Origin: UJ101 sp965262705
GTDB lineage: Bacteria > Bacteroidota > Bacteroidia > Flavobacteriales > UJ101
Reading direction: 5' to 3'
Assembly (NCBI GenBank): GCA_965262705.1
Contig: OZ253556.1
Location: forward strand, 682,001 to 746,000
DNA: 64,000 bases
In this document: positions 9,502 to 17,957 of the stretch, piece after piece
Position numbering within the stretch: the stretch's first letter is position 1
Layout of the letters: every line of letters starts with the position of its first letter
Translations under genes and position numbers: made by a program
Notes under the pieces: generated by a model
Told to the model about the DNA's origin: nothing
Seen by the model: the letters and a program-made list of their open reading frames with translations, nothing else
The model's database searches: none

Positions 9502-11300
9502 GTAACATTATTCAAAATATCACCCTAAATAATGTAGCCAGTTACAAAGAACCTACAGAGATAAAAGATTTAAAGAAACTCAACTTTTTCTTTGGTAGTA
9601 ATGGTACAGGAAAATCTGCTATAGGTAAATATTTGCAGGCTTTAAAAAAAGCAGAGGATAAGCAAAATTCAGGTATGTACTCAAAAATAAGAAGAATTGA
9701 GGTTAAAATCAACAATAAATTAGCCATACCCTTTACAGGGAATAAAGATGTGGATATTGCCAATATGATTGAAACTTTAGGTATTAGAAAATGGGTAGAG
9801 GAAGGATGGAATCAAATTGATAAAACTACTATACCTCAAAAATGCCCCTTTTGTCAAGAAGAAACCATCAACCAAGATTTGATACAGCAATTCGAAGATT
9901 ATTTTGATAGAGCCTATACAGAGAAAAAACAGGCAATTGAAGCCCTAAAAAAACAATATGGTAATCTTCTTACTAAAGATTTTATTGATCACTTAAACAG
10001 TATAAGAAACTATCCTGAACAAAACGACTTAAAACAACTCATTAACAAATTAGAGAAATTTTTTGATGAGCAAAAAAAGGTAATTCAGGATAAAATAGAC
10101 AATACCAATAAAAAGTTTTCAATTGCAAGTGTTAATACTCATATTCAAGACCTAAAAACAGTTCTAAAAACAATTGCTTCTAATAATGAGGATTTTGAAA
10201 AATTGGATGAAAAGAGACAAAGTCTAATCCAAAATATTTGGAAGTATATGGCATTTCATGCCAAAGAGTTTATGAATGAATATGAAGAAGAGAAAAACCG
10301 ATTAAATGACAGACTAGAAAAGGTTGAAGCAGTTAGTACTTATAAGAAAGGCCAAATCCTCAACTCAAAATCAATAATAGAAGAAAAAAGAGAAGAAACT
10401 GCAAATACTGATACTGCCAAAGATGAGATAAATGAGATTCTAAGGACTACAGGGTTTAATGGTTTTGAAATTGATAAAAAGGAAACCACAGAAAACAATA
10501 TTATAAGATATTACCTAAAAAGACCTGATGAAAACAGAGATGACGTTTTTAGTACCTTGAGTGAGGGAGAAAAGAATTTTATAGCGTTTTTATATTTCTA
10601 TTGGTTATGTCAAGGAACTGACGACCAAGACAAGAAAAAAGGGAAGAAAAAAATTATTGTTATAGATGACCCTGTTTCCAGTTTAGATAGTCAAGCTCTT
10701 TTTGTAGTTATTAATATAATTAGAGGATTGGCTCATAAAAAGGGAAAAGGGAAATTAAACAATTCAGTATTTGCAAATGAAAACATCTCTCAACTAGTTG
10801 TATTAACACATAACTTATTTTTTCAGAAAGAAGTATCATTTAAAGCTGATGAGTTTTTATGCAAAGATTTGCATTACTATTTAATAACCAAGAACTCTGG
10901 AAAATCTTCAGTTTCTGCTCCATCTAAAAAAGAGCTAATAAATAATGATTATGAGTTGTTATGGAAATCACTTGCTCAAGTAAAAAATGATGAGACATTA
11001 AAAGTAATTGCTGGTAATCTGATGAGAAGAATTTTACAGACCTATTTACAGTTTACTCAAAAAGAACCTAAAGAAGCTAAAATATTAGAGGAATCTAATC
11101 GATATCTTATTTATAGAGCATTCATGTCAGAAATAAATGAACAAAGCCATCATATTTATATAATGAATGAGTTTTTTTATCAGTCTTTAAATGATTCAAA
11201 GACACAAGATTTAATGAATGTTTTTGAAAGTATTTTTAATGATATAGGGAAAGAACATTATAAAGTTATGAGTAATCAATATTTAACGAATAATCAATGA
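9498..11300 (+). CDS. COG4694/AAA_13-type ATPase (PrrC/RloC-like)
   Basis: A 600-aa ABC/SMC-like ATPase: Walker A GSNGTGKS near residues 33-40, a CPFC pair near 116-119 that could be a zinc-binding hook, a coiled-coil middle (about 130-320), signature LSEGEKNF near 354, Walker B IIVIDDPVSSLD near 387 and a following H-loop LTHN. This layout is that of COG4694 proteins, which include the tRNA anticodon nucleases PrrC and RloC that guard restriction systems. The C-terminal ~150 residues contain R, E and H (RAFMSEINEQSHH), but I cannot confirm the anticodon-nuclease triad. It is coupled to the glycosylase by a 4-bp overlap and to the truncated DUF2130 gene by ATGA. Regulation or toxicity linked to the type ISP enzyme is inferred. 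Confidence 0.75.
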   Translation: MSNIIQNITLNNVASYKEPTEIKDLKKLNFFFGSNGTGKSAIGKYLQALKKAEDKQNSGMYSKIRRIEVKINNKLAIPFTGNKDVDIANMIETLGIRKWVEEGWNQIDKTTIPQKCPFCQEETINQDLIQQFEDYFDRAYTEKKQAIEALKKQYGNLLTKDFIDHLNSIRNYPEQNDLKQLINKLEKFFDEQKKVIQDKIDNTNKKFSIASVNTHIQDLKTVLKTIASNNEDFEKLDEKRQSLIQNIWKYMAFHAKEFMNEYEEEKNRLNDRLEKVEAVSTYKKGQILNSKSIIEEKREETANTDTAKDEINEILRTTGFNGFEIDKKETTENNIIRYYLKRPDENRDDVFSTLSEGEKNFIAFLYFYWLCQGTDDQDKKKGKKKIIVIDDPVSSLDSQALFVVINIIRGLAHKKGKGKLNNSVFANENISQLVVLTHNLFFQKEVSFKADEFLCKDLHYYLITKNSGKSSVSAPSKKELINNDYELLWKSLAQVKNDETLKVIAGNLMRRILQTYLQFTQKEPKEAKILEESNRYLIYRAFMSEINEQSHHIYIMNEFFYQSLNDSKTQDLMNVFESIFNDIGKEHYKVMSNQYLTNNQ

Positions 11301-11470
11301 ACGAAATAATTTGTCCTAATTGTAAAAAAGCCTTTAAAGTTGACCAAGCAGGATATGCTGATATTTTAAAGCAAGTAAGAGACCATCAATTTGAAAAGGA
11401 ACTGAAAAATTATAAAATGTTGCAGCATTGTTGCAGCAATAACAAAAAAGCACCTATAATAAATTTGTAA
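11297..11470 (+). pseudogene. DUF2130 gene cut after ~40 codons at the island border
   Basis: Starts at an ATGA overlap with the ATPase stop. The first ~40 residues (MNEIICPNCKKAFKVDQAGY, then ADILKQVRDHQFEKEL) are a typical DUF2130 N-terminus with its CPNC zinc pair. The frame then runs into unrelated sequence (KMLQHCCSNN...) and stops at 11468, whereas family members run to about 400 residues. The break marks the place where the element joins other sequence next to the tRNA. The 57-aa product is unlikely to work. Confidence 0.7.
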
Positions 11471-11487
11471 GTGCTTGATTTTAAAAG
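11416..11487. other. Putative island/attachment junction next to the tRNA
   Basis: Between the truncated DUF2130 frame and the tRNA lie a direct repeat TGTTGCAGCA / TGTTGCAGCAA (11418-11438) and an imperfect stem AAGCAC...GTGCTT (11448-11476) followed by GATTTT. Directly after comes the 3' end of the tRNA, a common integration target. This is where the AT-rich defence island ends and kbl begins. No integrase is visible, and the other border lies left of the window, so the exact core site cannot be set. Confidence 0.4.
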
Positions 11488-11561
11488 TGGTCCCAGCTGG
11501 GCTTGAACCAGCGACCCCCTGATTATGAGTCAGGTGCTCTAACCAACTGAGCTATGGGACC
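11488..11561 (-). tRNA. tRNA with anticodon CAU (elongator Met or Ile2)
   Basis: A 74-nt cloverleaf on the minus strand: acceptor GGTCCCA pairing with TGGGACC, D-arm GCTCAGTTGGTTAGAGC, anticodon stem CCTGA/TCAGG with loop CTCATAA, T-arm GCTGG TTCAAGC CCAGC, discriminator A, and no encoded CCA. CAU could be Met or lysidine-modified Ile2. The T-arm resembles bacterial tRNA-Ile2, but sequence alone does not settle it. The 3' end borders the defence island. Confidence 0.9.
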
Positions 11562-11627
11562 TTTCACGAATACACATGAATTTTAAGCGCGCAATTTTAC
11601 GACTTTCTTTACTTCTTTCCAAAAGTT

Positions 11628-12824
11628 TTAAATAATTCTCATTTCTTTTCCAACGTTTACAAAAGCCTCTATCGCTTCATTTATATGCTCTTGTTTGTGC
11701 GCAGCTGAGAGTTGAACCCGAATACGCGCTTTTCCTTTCGGGACGACCGGATAGAAAAAACCGATAACATAAATCCCTTTTTCTAACAACTTAGCTGCCA
11801 TGGTCTGTGCAATTTTTGCATCATACAACATAACGGGTACAATGGCTGCTTCACCTTCTATAACATCAAATCCATATCCTTTTATTTTATTTCTGAAATA
11901 AACCGCATTCCTTATAACTTTATCTCTTAAGAGAGTAGATTCTGAAAGTATATCAAAAACCTTATTGGAAGCACCTACAATAGACGGGGCAAGCGAATTG
12001 GAAAACAAATAAGGGCGTGAACGCTGACGAAGTATTTCTATGATTTCTTTTTTTCCACTGGTAAATCCCCCCATTGCTCCTCCAAGCGCTTTTCCTAATG
12101 TGCCGGTAATAATATCAATTTTGTTTATTACCTCATGATATTCATGCGTTCCTCGTCCTGTTTTACCGATAAATCCCGTAGCATGGCAGTCATCAACCAT
12201 CACTAATGCTTCATACTTTTCTGCCAGCCTGGTAATTTCTTTTAGATTAGCAATGATTCCATCCATCGAAAATACCCCATCGGTAACAATCATTTTAAAC
12301 CGGTGATTGTTTTGAGCTGCTTCAATTAGCTTTTTTTCCAAGTCATGCATATTGTTGTTCTGATAGCGGTAACGCGCCGCTTTACATAACCGGACCCCAT
12401 CAATAATTGAAGCATGGTTGAGCGAATCGGAAATAATGGCATCCTCTTTTGTCAGCAAAGGCTCAAAAACACCTCCGTTTGCATCAAAAGCGGCAGCATA
12501 TAAAATCGTATCTTCCATTCCTAAAAAGGTTGAAATTTTTTGTTCCAACGTTTTATGGATATCTTGAGTACCGCAAATAAAACGAACCGAAGACATTCCA
12601 AAACCGTGCGTATGCAATGCTTCTATTGCTGCCTGAACGACTTCGGGATGATTAGAAAGGCCTAAATAATTATTCGCGCAAAAATTCAACACCCGATTGC
12701 CCTTTGTAGTTTTAATTTCAACTCCTTGCGGTGTGGTAATAATTCGCTCATTTTTATACAACCCGGACTCTTTTATCGCTTGAATTTCTTTAATTAAATG
12801 GGTTTTATTTCTTTTTGAATACAT
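11628..12824 (-). CDS. kbl: 2-amino-3-ketobutyrate CoA ligase (glycine C-acetyltransferase)
   Basis: A PLP-dependent alpha-oxoamine synthase that splits 2-amino-3-ketobutyrate with CoA into glycine and acetyl-CoA in threonine breakdown. It shows VNFCANNYLGLSNHP-like substrate residues, VMVDDCHATGFIGKTGRG and the PLP-lysine segment DIITGTLGKALGGAMGG, which fits Kbl better than AONS or SPT. I place the start at 12824 (MYSKRNKTHLIKE), giving 398 aa, the usual Kbl length. The longer frame up to 12926 adds 34 residues that come partly from the repeat element upstream. A TAnnTTTG box lies just upstream. No threonine dehydrogenase gene is adjacent. Confidence 0.92.
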   Translation of the reverse strand: MYSKRNKTHLIKEIQAIKESGLYKNERIITTPQGVEIKTTKGNRVLNFCANNYLGLSNHPEVVQAAIEALHTHGFGMSSVRFICGTQDIHKTLEQKISTFLGMEDTILYAAAFDANGGVFEPLLTKEDAIISDSLNHASIIDGVRLCKAARYRYQNNNMHDLEKKLIEAAQNNHRFKMIVTDGVFSMDGIIANLKEITRLAEKYEALVMVDDCHATGFIGKTGRGTHEYHEVINKIDIITGTLGKALGGAMGGFTSGKKEIIEILRQRSRPYLFSNSLAPSIVGASNKVFDILSESTLLRDKVIRNAVYFRNKIKGYGFDVIEGEAAIVPVMLYDAKIAQTMAAKLLEKGIYVIGFFYPVVPKGKARIRVQLSAAHKQEHINEAIEAFVNVGKEMRII

Positions 12825-12838
12825 GATTTTTTTATTCC

Positions 12839-12846
12839 CAAAGATA
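12839..12846 (-). promoter_or_regulatory. Candidate -7 box (TATCTTTG) for kbl
   Basis: Minus-strand TATCTTTG matches the Bacteroidota -7 consensus TAnnTTTG, about 15 bp before the kbl start. No clear TTTG is found at the -33 spacing, and the expected -33 region falls next to the repeat element at 12873, so the element may have replaced or moved the upstream half. Confidence 0.3.
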
Positions 12847-12872
12847 AATAATGTTTTTGAGAATATATCTAT

Positions 12873-13037
12873 GAGACCGTTGCATAACACATAAAAAAGT
12901 ATGAAAAAGAAAGCATCTAACTTCAAACGGCGCCCTTCTCAAAAAATTAAAATCCTCCACACCCAAAAGGTTGCTCCGGCGTTTAATTTTTATCGGGCGT
13001 TGCATTTTTTTGTTAGAGTGCTTTTTGAAATAGTCTC
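12873..13037. mobile_element. Long-form MITE-like element, copy 1
   Basis: 165 bp. Left end GAGACCGTTGCA, right end degraded to AATAGTCTC. It is flanked by a direct repeat ATCTAT (12867-12872 and 13038-13043). The interior carries the family core: CATAAAAAAGTATGAAAAAG, AAGCATCTAACTTCAAAC, CTCAAAAAATTAAAATC, AAAGGTTGCTCCGGCGTTTA, TATCGGGCGTTGCATTTTTT. No protein is encoded. Confidence 0.8.
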
Positions 13038-13046
13038 ATCTATTTA

Positions 13047-13100
13047 GAATTTTAGCTTACGACCACTTGCAGTTGACAGAGTGCTTTGTTAAGCGGTCTC
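13047..13100. repeat. Degraded short-form repeat
   Basis: TTTAGCTTACGACCACTTGC, then AGTT ... AAGCGGTCTC: the short-form family (TTTAGCTTGCGCTGACTTGCAGTT ... GGTCTC) with a lost left terminus, abutting MITE copy 1. Confidence 0.6.
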
Positions 13101-13115
13101 TTTTTTTAAAAATCA

Positions 13116-13231
13116 CTGGCTTTGCGGGGCGAGCGTTAGGGATAGGAGTGGTATCCTTTTTTCTGGGGCAGTTTTTGCCCTAGAAAAAAGATTTAGCGGA
13201 TAGCCCGACCGCCGTTAGGCGGGAACGCCCT
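13116..13231. ncRNA. Structured intergenic element, possible flavobacterial small RNA
   Basis: A GC-richer block downstream of chaN with several nested stems: GGATA/TATCC around GGAGTGG; a long hairpin CTTTTTTCTGGGGCA pairing with TTGCCCTAGAAAAAAG; and CCGCC/GGCGG near 13210. The motifs GCGGGGCGAGCG, GGATAGGAGTGGTATCC and TTTAGCGGATAGCCCGACC recall a block I remember between genes in many flavobacteria. I cannot name the family with certainty; a Flavo-1-type RNA is one possibility. It could also act as the haem operon's 3' end. Confidence 0.35.
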
Positions 13232-13266
13232 GAAAATAAATAAGGTATCGTAAATGCTTCAATATA

Positions 13267-14154
13267 TCAATAGGTTTTTGTAACGTCTGAGGCGATTACA
13301 ATATTAAAATCAGTAAGTTTAGGATGATCTTCCGGAATGAGTAAAGTTTCCTGCTCATCCTCACTCACTGTAATTACTGCAATGTTTAGATCAGGATGCG
13401 GTTCTTTTAAATACCAATAAATTCCGCCGTAATCTTGACTATGATAATTGCCATTATAATGAAGAAAAATACCCTCTTTTGGTAGGTTTTGGCTAATAAA
13501 ATGAGCCATCGTTGCATCCTTTATGGCTTGAGATGCGATAAAATTTTTAAGCCTCTTTTTTGTGAAGCCATGCTCTTTTGCAATTTCCGACATATTATGA
13601 TACGCTAAGGATAAAGTATCCATTTCAATTGGCGTTGGAGCAATAAATTTTTGTGCTTGTTCACTCAAGTTGCATAAGCTATCTACTCCTTTTTCATACA
13701 CATAGGAAGCATATCTACGTGGGATATTAGTGGCAATAAATTTTAAATGATGTTTTTTAGCAAAATCGACTAAGGGTCTATAATCTGTTTTGTAATTGTC
13801 CCATAAGCGCATTTCTGACTCAAAATTATCGCGTGAAATTTTTCCTTCTAAAAATTCATCAAGAATAATTTGGTTATCTGTTTCAAACATTTCACACCCT
13901 AAGTTTAAGTTTTTTGTTCTTTTATACAGTGCCTCTGCAGTTTTTAGCTCTAACCAATGAATAATTGAACTGTCATGAAATTCTCCAAAAAGAACGATGT
14001 CATAATTTTGAAGCGCATTAATCATGGTATTAAAATCAACTTTTTCCTTATTTTTATTATATATTTGATATGCCTTTAATTCTTGTGCACAAAGGAAAGA
14101 TGCGTTTAACGAAAGAACTAAAAAAAGTGTGGAAAAGATGTGTGTATTTTTCAT
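13267..14154 (-). CDS. ChaN-family haem-binding protein
   Basis: A 295-aa DUF399/ChaN protein. After a signal peptide (about residues 1-23, ending FLCAQ) it has the family motifs VLFGEFHDS near residue 55, LGCEMFETDNQ, TNIPRRYASYV and HYNGNYHSQDYGG. ChaN proteins bind haem and are iron regulated; in this setting it likely handles haem at the cell envelope. Its start overlaps the stop of the haem-degrading-factor gene by 4 bp (ATGA), making it the last gene of the haem operon. The cysteine at the signal end lacks a clear lipobox, so an exported soluble form is as likely as a lipoprotein. Confidence 0.8.
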   Translation of the reverse strand: MKNTHIFSTLFLVLSLNASFLCAQELKAYQIYNKNKEKVDFNTMINALQNYDIVLFGEFHDSSIIHWLELKTAEALYKRTKNLNLGCEMFETDNQIILDEFLEGKISRDNFESEMRLWDNYKTDYRPLVDFAKKHHLKFIATNIPRRYASYVYEKGVDSLCNLSEQAQKFIAPTPIEMDTLSLAYHNMSEIAKEHGFTKKRLKNFIASQAIKDATMAHFISQNLPKEGIFLHYNGNYHSQDYGGIYWYLKEPHPDLNIAVITVSEDEQETLLIPEDHPKLTDFNIVIASDVTKTY

Positions 14155-15221
14155 AAATTCAGGTTTACTTGGTTAGGCTCTGTTTCTAATTCTTTCACTA
14201 TTTCCTGCCACTGAGGCAGTTCGGGTATTCCCGGTTTACGTTTACCAAAAAATTGTACGATGGTTTCACCATTAACATCAAAAACTTCTATGGAGGTTAC
14301 TATCCCGTCTTTGGTTGGCTTTCTTACTATCCAGCTTTCAGCAATTTTATTCATATTTAAATGCAGATTAAAGTGAGGATCGAGTACATTAAACCATTCA
14401 TTGTGCCATAGGGTTCTATAAATTTCTCCTGTATGGATTTGAATACAGCCCCGGTTCCCTACAAACGCCATAATAGGAACTTGCAACTTTACTGCCGCCT
14501 CAAGCATGCTTACAATTTTATTCTTATCAATCGGCATCGCATGGTATTTGTCGGGTGCTATGCGCAATGCCTGGGTTCTGCTTATTTTATGTTTTTTAAT
14601 TAGGCTAAAAAATTGATGGGTGTCTTTTAAATTAAGCCATTTTTTTTGGAAGCTAACGATATCCACTTCACCATCACTTATGATATCATCCGCCGGAATA
14701 TATTCCTCAGTTTGCAATGAATGGGGCTGCTGTTCAGCTTTATATTTTTCTATTAAGTGAAAAAATGCTTTTTTATCGCTTTTGGGTGTGAGGTAAATCT
14801 TATGTATTGCCATGCCGTCTTTACCAAAAAATTGTAAACTGTTTTGTTCTTTACCCCCGGCAACTTCTGTAACTGCAAAAACAAATTTCCAGTGATTAAA
14901 AAATATACGCAAATCAATATCTTCCCCAACAAACAAACCCGTTGATGCAGAGGAAATTTTTGCATTTTTATACACCCCTTTACGCTCGTTAACGCAGCTG
15001 TTATTTCTGGTTAACGCCATCACATAGCCCAAGGTTTCAATTTCTTTTAAAATAGCCTTCGGTTCACCGCGCAGCCAGGTTACCGTATCACCTGTTTTTG
15101 TGATAAGCAACTCGGCTTCACTAATGCCGAGAATTTCAGCAGCATTTCGTATTCTTATATGCGGTTGTTCTGCTTTTAAAGCATCCCATTTTTCTTTTAG
15201 TTGTTGGATAGTCGTATTCAT
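14151..15221 (-). CDS. hmuS: Haem-degrading/haem-handling factor (HemS/ChuS family)
   Basis: A 356-aa cytoplasmic protein made of two tandem HemS-type repeats: the first near residues 35-165 (VMALTRNNSCVNERKGVY ... FFGKDGMAIHKIYL), the second near 215-340 (VPIMAFVGNRGCIQIHTGEI ... VQFFGKRK). The family receives haem from the ABC importer and stores or opens it to free iron. It lies 12 bp after the ATPase gene and overlaps chaN, as in other hmu/chu/hem clusters. Length is as expected for the two-domain form. Confidence 0.9.
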   Translation of the reverse strand: MNTTIQQLKEKWDALKAEQPHIRIRNAAEILGISEAELLITKTGDTVTWLRGEPKAILKEIETLGYVMALTRNNSCVNERKGVYKNAKISSASTGLFVGEDIDLRIFFNHWKFVFAVTEVAGGKEQNSLQFFGKDGMAIHKIYLTPKSDKKAFFHLIEKYKAEQQPHSLQTEEYIPADDIISDGEVDIVSFQKKWLNLKDTHQFFSLIKKHKISRTQALRIAPDKYHAMPIDKNKIVSMLEAAVKLQVPIMAFVGNRGCIQIHTGEIYRTLWHNEWFNVLDPHFNLHLNMNKIAESWIVRKPTKDGIVTSIEVFDVNGETIVQFFGKRKPGIPELPQWQEIVKELETEPNQVNLNL

Positions 15222-15233
15222 TTTTAAGATATT

Positions 15234-16037
15234 TTAGTGAATATTCTGTTTTTCATGTTCTTGTTTTCCAAAAATAATAAACGGTGAATCTACCTGTGGA
15301 TGAGTGATACAACGGCACGGAAAATTATATGTCTCGCTAATGGTATGGGAAGTTAAAACTTCACCCGGCGTACCCTGAACCACTAATTTTCCATTTTTTA
15401 ATAATAATAAACTATGGGCAAATCGTGCAGCTAAATTAAGATTATGCAGCACAAGTATGCCTATATTTTTCCCTTTTACTACAAAATTTTTTATTTTACT
15501 CAGCAGAGTGTGCTGATGATATACATCAAGATGGTTCAGCGGTTCGTCCAGCAGTAGTAACTTATGAGCATGATGATTATGTAATTGTGCGAATATACGC
15601 GAAAGGTGTACACGCTGTTTCTCTCCACCTGAGAGCGGGTTATAGGGCATTTTTTTATACGAAATCATTTCTGTAGCCTCCATAGCTTGTACAGTTGCAT
15701 ATAAATCATTGCGACCCGGAATATTATTAAAATAAGGATAGCGCCCCATCAAAACCACCTCTTGAACGCTTAGAGAAATATCCTGTGCAAAATGTTGTGA
15801 GAGCTTTGCCCTATGTTGAGCCAGTTGTTTAATATTCCATTTTTTTATAGATTTATTTTTAAACACGATGTCTCCATCATACAAAACCTCATTAGCAATA
15901 CTATTTAAAAGCGTTGTTTTACCCGCCCCGTTTGGACCAATAATGACTATTAAACTACCCGGCATTGCCTTAAAATTTATGTCGTCTAAGATTTTTTTAC
16001 CTTTAACTGTATAATTAAGCTGTTTTACTGATAGCAT
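15234..16037 (-). CDS. hmuV: Haem ABC transporter ATPase
   Basis: A 267-aa ABC ATPase with Walker A GPNGAGKTT (about residues 34-42), Q-loop region KLSQHF, the FepC/HmuV-type motif VLMGRYPYF, signature LSGGEKQRVHLSR, Walker B LLLLDEPLNHLD and a following H-loop VLHNLN. It powers haem import through the permease encoded upstream, whose stop overlaps its start by one base. Subfamily assignment to haem rather than siderophore uptake rests on the linked HemS-type and ChaN genes. Confidence 0.9.
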   Translation of the reverse strand: MLSVKQLNYTVKGKKILDDINFKAMPGSLIVIIGPNGAGKTTLLNSIANEVLYDGDIVFKNKSIKKWNIKQLAQHRAKLSQHFAQDISLSVQEVVLMGRYPYFNNIPGRNDLYATVQAMEATEMISYKKMPYNPLSGGEKQRVHLSRIFAQLHNHHAHKLLLLDEPLNHLDVYHQHTLLSKIKNFVVKGKNIGILVLHNLNLAARFAHSLLLLKNGKLVVQGTPGEVLTSHTISETYNFPCRCITHPQVDSPFIIFGKQEHEKQNIH

Positions 16038-17056
16038 TACATTAATTTTTTAAATCGGATAAGAATGATAATAAATATAGGGGCGCCCATAAAGGCTGTA
16101 ATGATTCCAATAGGGATTTCTGAAGGTGCCAGAACGGTTCTACAAAAAATGTCAGCAGCGAGAAGTAAAATACCCCCATAAAGTGCAGAAAGCGGTAAAA
16201 TAATTCTATAATCGGACTTTATTGCTAATCTTAAAATATAAGGCACGATAAGTCCTATAAAACCAATCGTTCCGGCAAAAGCCACTGAAGCACCCACCAT
16301 GATAGAAGTAAGCCATATAATACCGGCATGATGTTTTTTTACATTTATTCCTAGGTGCTGGGCATTTTCCTCGTTTAACATCATAGCATTTAGCGCCTTT
16401 CCGTTACGACTGAGAAAATAGATGGCAACTGAATTAATACAAAACAGAATGATTACTTTATTCCAGTTAGCAGCGCTTAAACTTCCTAAGTTCCAAAATA
16501 TTAAATCTCTAAGTTCATCGTCTGTAGAGATGAAAGTTAAGAACCCGATAATGGATCCGGCTAAAGCCGTTATGGCTACCCCTGCCAAGAGCATGATCGT
16601 TATACGAGTTTTTCCATCCTTAAGTGATATTTTATATACTAAAAACATAACCAATAAAGCACCGAAAAAAGCTGAAAACGATATTAAAGAATAATGTAAA
16701 AATTGTGGAAGAAACCCCTTTATTAAATTTCCCAGCACGATGCTAATAGCAGCAAAAAGTGCTGAACCTGATGTAATACCGATGATGCCGGGTGTTGCTA
16801 ACGGGTTTTTAAACATTCCCTGTAAGGATGCTCCTGATATGGCTAAGCCGCTGCCCATAATAATTCCTAAGCAGGTCCTGGGAAGCCTTACTTGATAAAA
16901 AATATAGGCATCCGTTGAGCCGGCTGTATATTGAGCTGTAATCGTATTCACTATAGATTTAAAGGATATAGAATAAAATCCGCAGAGAATCGATATGAAA
17001 AATAATAGAATTAATAACCCGACACCCAGCAGGTATAGAGAGATTTTATTGGGCAT
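16037..17056 (-). CDS. hmuU: Haem ABC transporter permease (FecCD family)
   Basis: A 339-aa integral membrane protein with about ten hydrophobic segments and FecCD motifs: VRLPRTCLGIIMGSGLAISG, GMFKNPLATPGIIGITSGSA, the coupling region ENAQHLGINVKKH and GTIGFIGLIVPYILRL. It forms the inner-membrane channel for haem. It overlaps the binding-protein gene by 11 bp and the ATPase gene by 1 bp, which indicates tight translational coupling. Confidence 0.9.
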   Translation of the reverse strand: MPNKISLYLLGVGLLILLFFISILCGFYSISFKSIVNTITAQYTAGSTDAYIFYQVRLPRTCLGIIMGSGLAISGASLQGMFKNPLATPGIIGITSGSALFAAISIVLGNLIKGFLPQFLHYSLISFSAFFGALLVMFLVYKISLKDGKTRITIMLLAGVAITALAGSIIGFLTFISTDDELRDLIFWNLGSLSAANWNKVIILFCINSVAIYFLSRNGKALNAMMLNEENAQHLGINVKKHHAGIIWLTSIMVGASVAFAGTIGFIGLIVPYILRLAIKSDYRIILPLSALYGGILLLAADIFCRTVLAPSEIPIGIITAFMGAPIFIIILIRFKKLM

Positions 17057-17924
17057 ACTTTGCTAATTCACTGTTTAATTGTTTTATAGCTTTGCCCACT
17101 CTTGGTCCAAATCCGGTAAGGAATAAGCCCTCCATAGTGATGAGCTGGTTCTTTTTAACTGCCGTAACGGCAACAAATCCTGGAATTTTTTTTAGCCCTT
17201 CTATACCGTTAAGGCTTTGCAAGCCGCTTTTAAAAAATAGAAGTACCTCTGGATTGGCTTTCGCTATCGCTTCCGGAGTAACAGGTTTATATCCTTTGTA
17301 ATTTTTTATTGCATTTTCTCCACCGGCAAGATGAATCATACTCTCGGTGGGCGTTTCTCTTCCCGCCGCTAGTAAAGTTCCGGCGCCCCGGGCATAAATA
17401 AACATTACTTTAGGCTTAACCTTGAAAGAGATAAGGGCTTGGGTATCCTCATCAATCTTATTGATCAAATCATCGGCTTTATTGCTTTTCAAATCCTGTG
17501 CTAAATTTTTTATTAAATTTTTTGCTCCTTCTATAGAATAGTTGAGGGTATAATAATGCACGGGTATAGTTAAGCCGTCTAATTGCTTTTTTATCTTTTC
17601 AGACAGTTCGGATTCAATAGCAAAAATTTGAGTAGGTTTAGTTTGCAATAAAGCTTCTAGCGAGAGGTTCATTACATGACCCAAATCAACCGATTTTTCT
17701 TTTACCGTTTTAGGATAAACACTGGTAACATCCACCCCAACTATTTTATCCTGATGCCCTAAGTCGCTCAAAATTTCAGTAAGTGTACCGTTTAAACTCA
17801 CTATTCGTTCGGATATTTCAGCATCTTTTTGCGCCGTAACTTCCTGATGTATTTTATTCTTTTTACAAGAATTAAATATTATAAATAAGGAAAATGCAAG
17901 AGTTAAATATTTTTTAATTTTCAT
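17046..17924 (-). CDS. hmuT: Haem-binding lipoprotein of the ABC importer
   Basis: A 292-aa substrate-binding protein. The N-terminal hydrophobic stretch ends in FNSCKK, a likely lipoprotein cleavage site. The mature part fits the helical-backbone (BtuF/FhuD-like) fold: ERIVSLNGTLTEILSDLG, KIVGVDVTSVYP, LGHVMNLSLEALLQTKPT, and FLTGFGPRVGKAI near the end. It is the first gene of the haem operon (hmuT-U-V-S-chaN) and presumably delivers haem to the permease. No TonB-dependent haem receptor is next to it in this window. A TAnnTTTG box lies about 34 bp upstream, and MITE copy 2 starts 89 bp upstream. Confidence 0.88.
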   Translation of the reverse strand: MKIKKYLTLAFSLFIIFNSCKKNKIHQEVTAQKDAEISERIVSLNGTLTEILSDLGHQDKIVGVDVTSVYPKTVKEKSVDLGHVMNLSLEALLQTKPTQIFAIESELSEKIKKQLDGLTIPVHYYTLNYSIEGAKNLIKNLAQDLKSNKADDLINKIDEDTQALISFKVKPKVMFIYARGAGTLLAAGRETPTESMIHLAGGENAIKNYKGYKPVTPEAIAKANPEVLLFFKSGLQSLNGIEGLKKIPGFVAVTAVKKNQLITMEGLFLTGFGPRVGKAIKQLNSELAKYAQ

Positions 17925-17957
17925 TTTTAATTAATTTCAAATAAGTCTAAATAATAG

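Noticed and set aside
11628..12926. Longer kbl frame starting at 12926.
   Set aside because: The first 34 residues derive from intergenic and MITE sequence and exceed the usual Kbl length; 12824 fits better.
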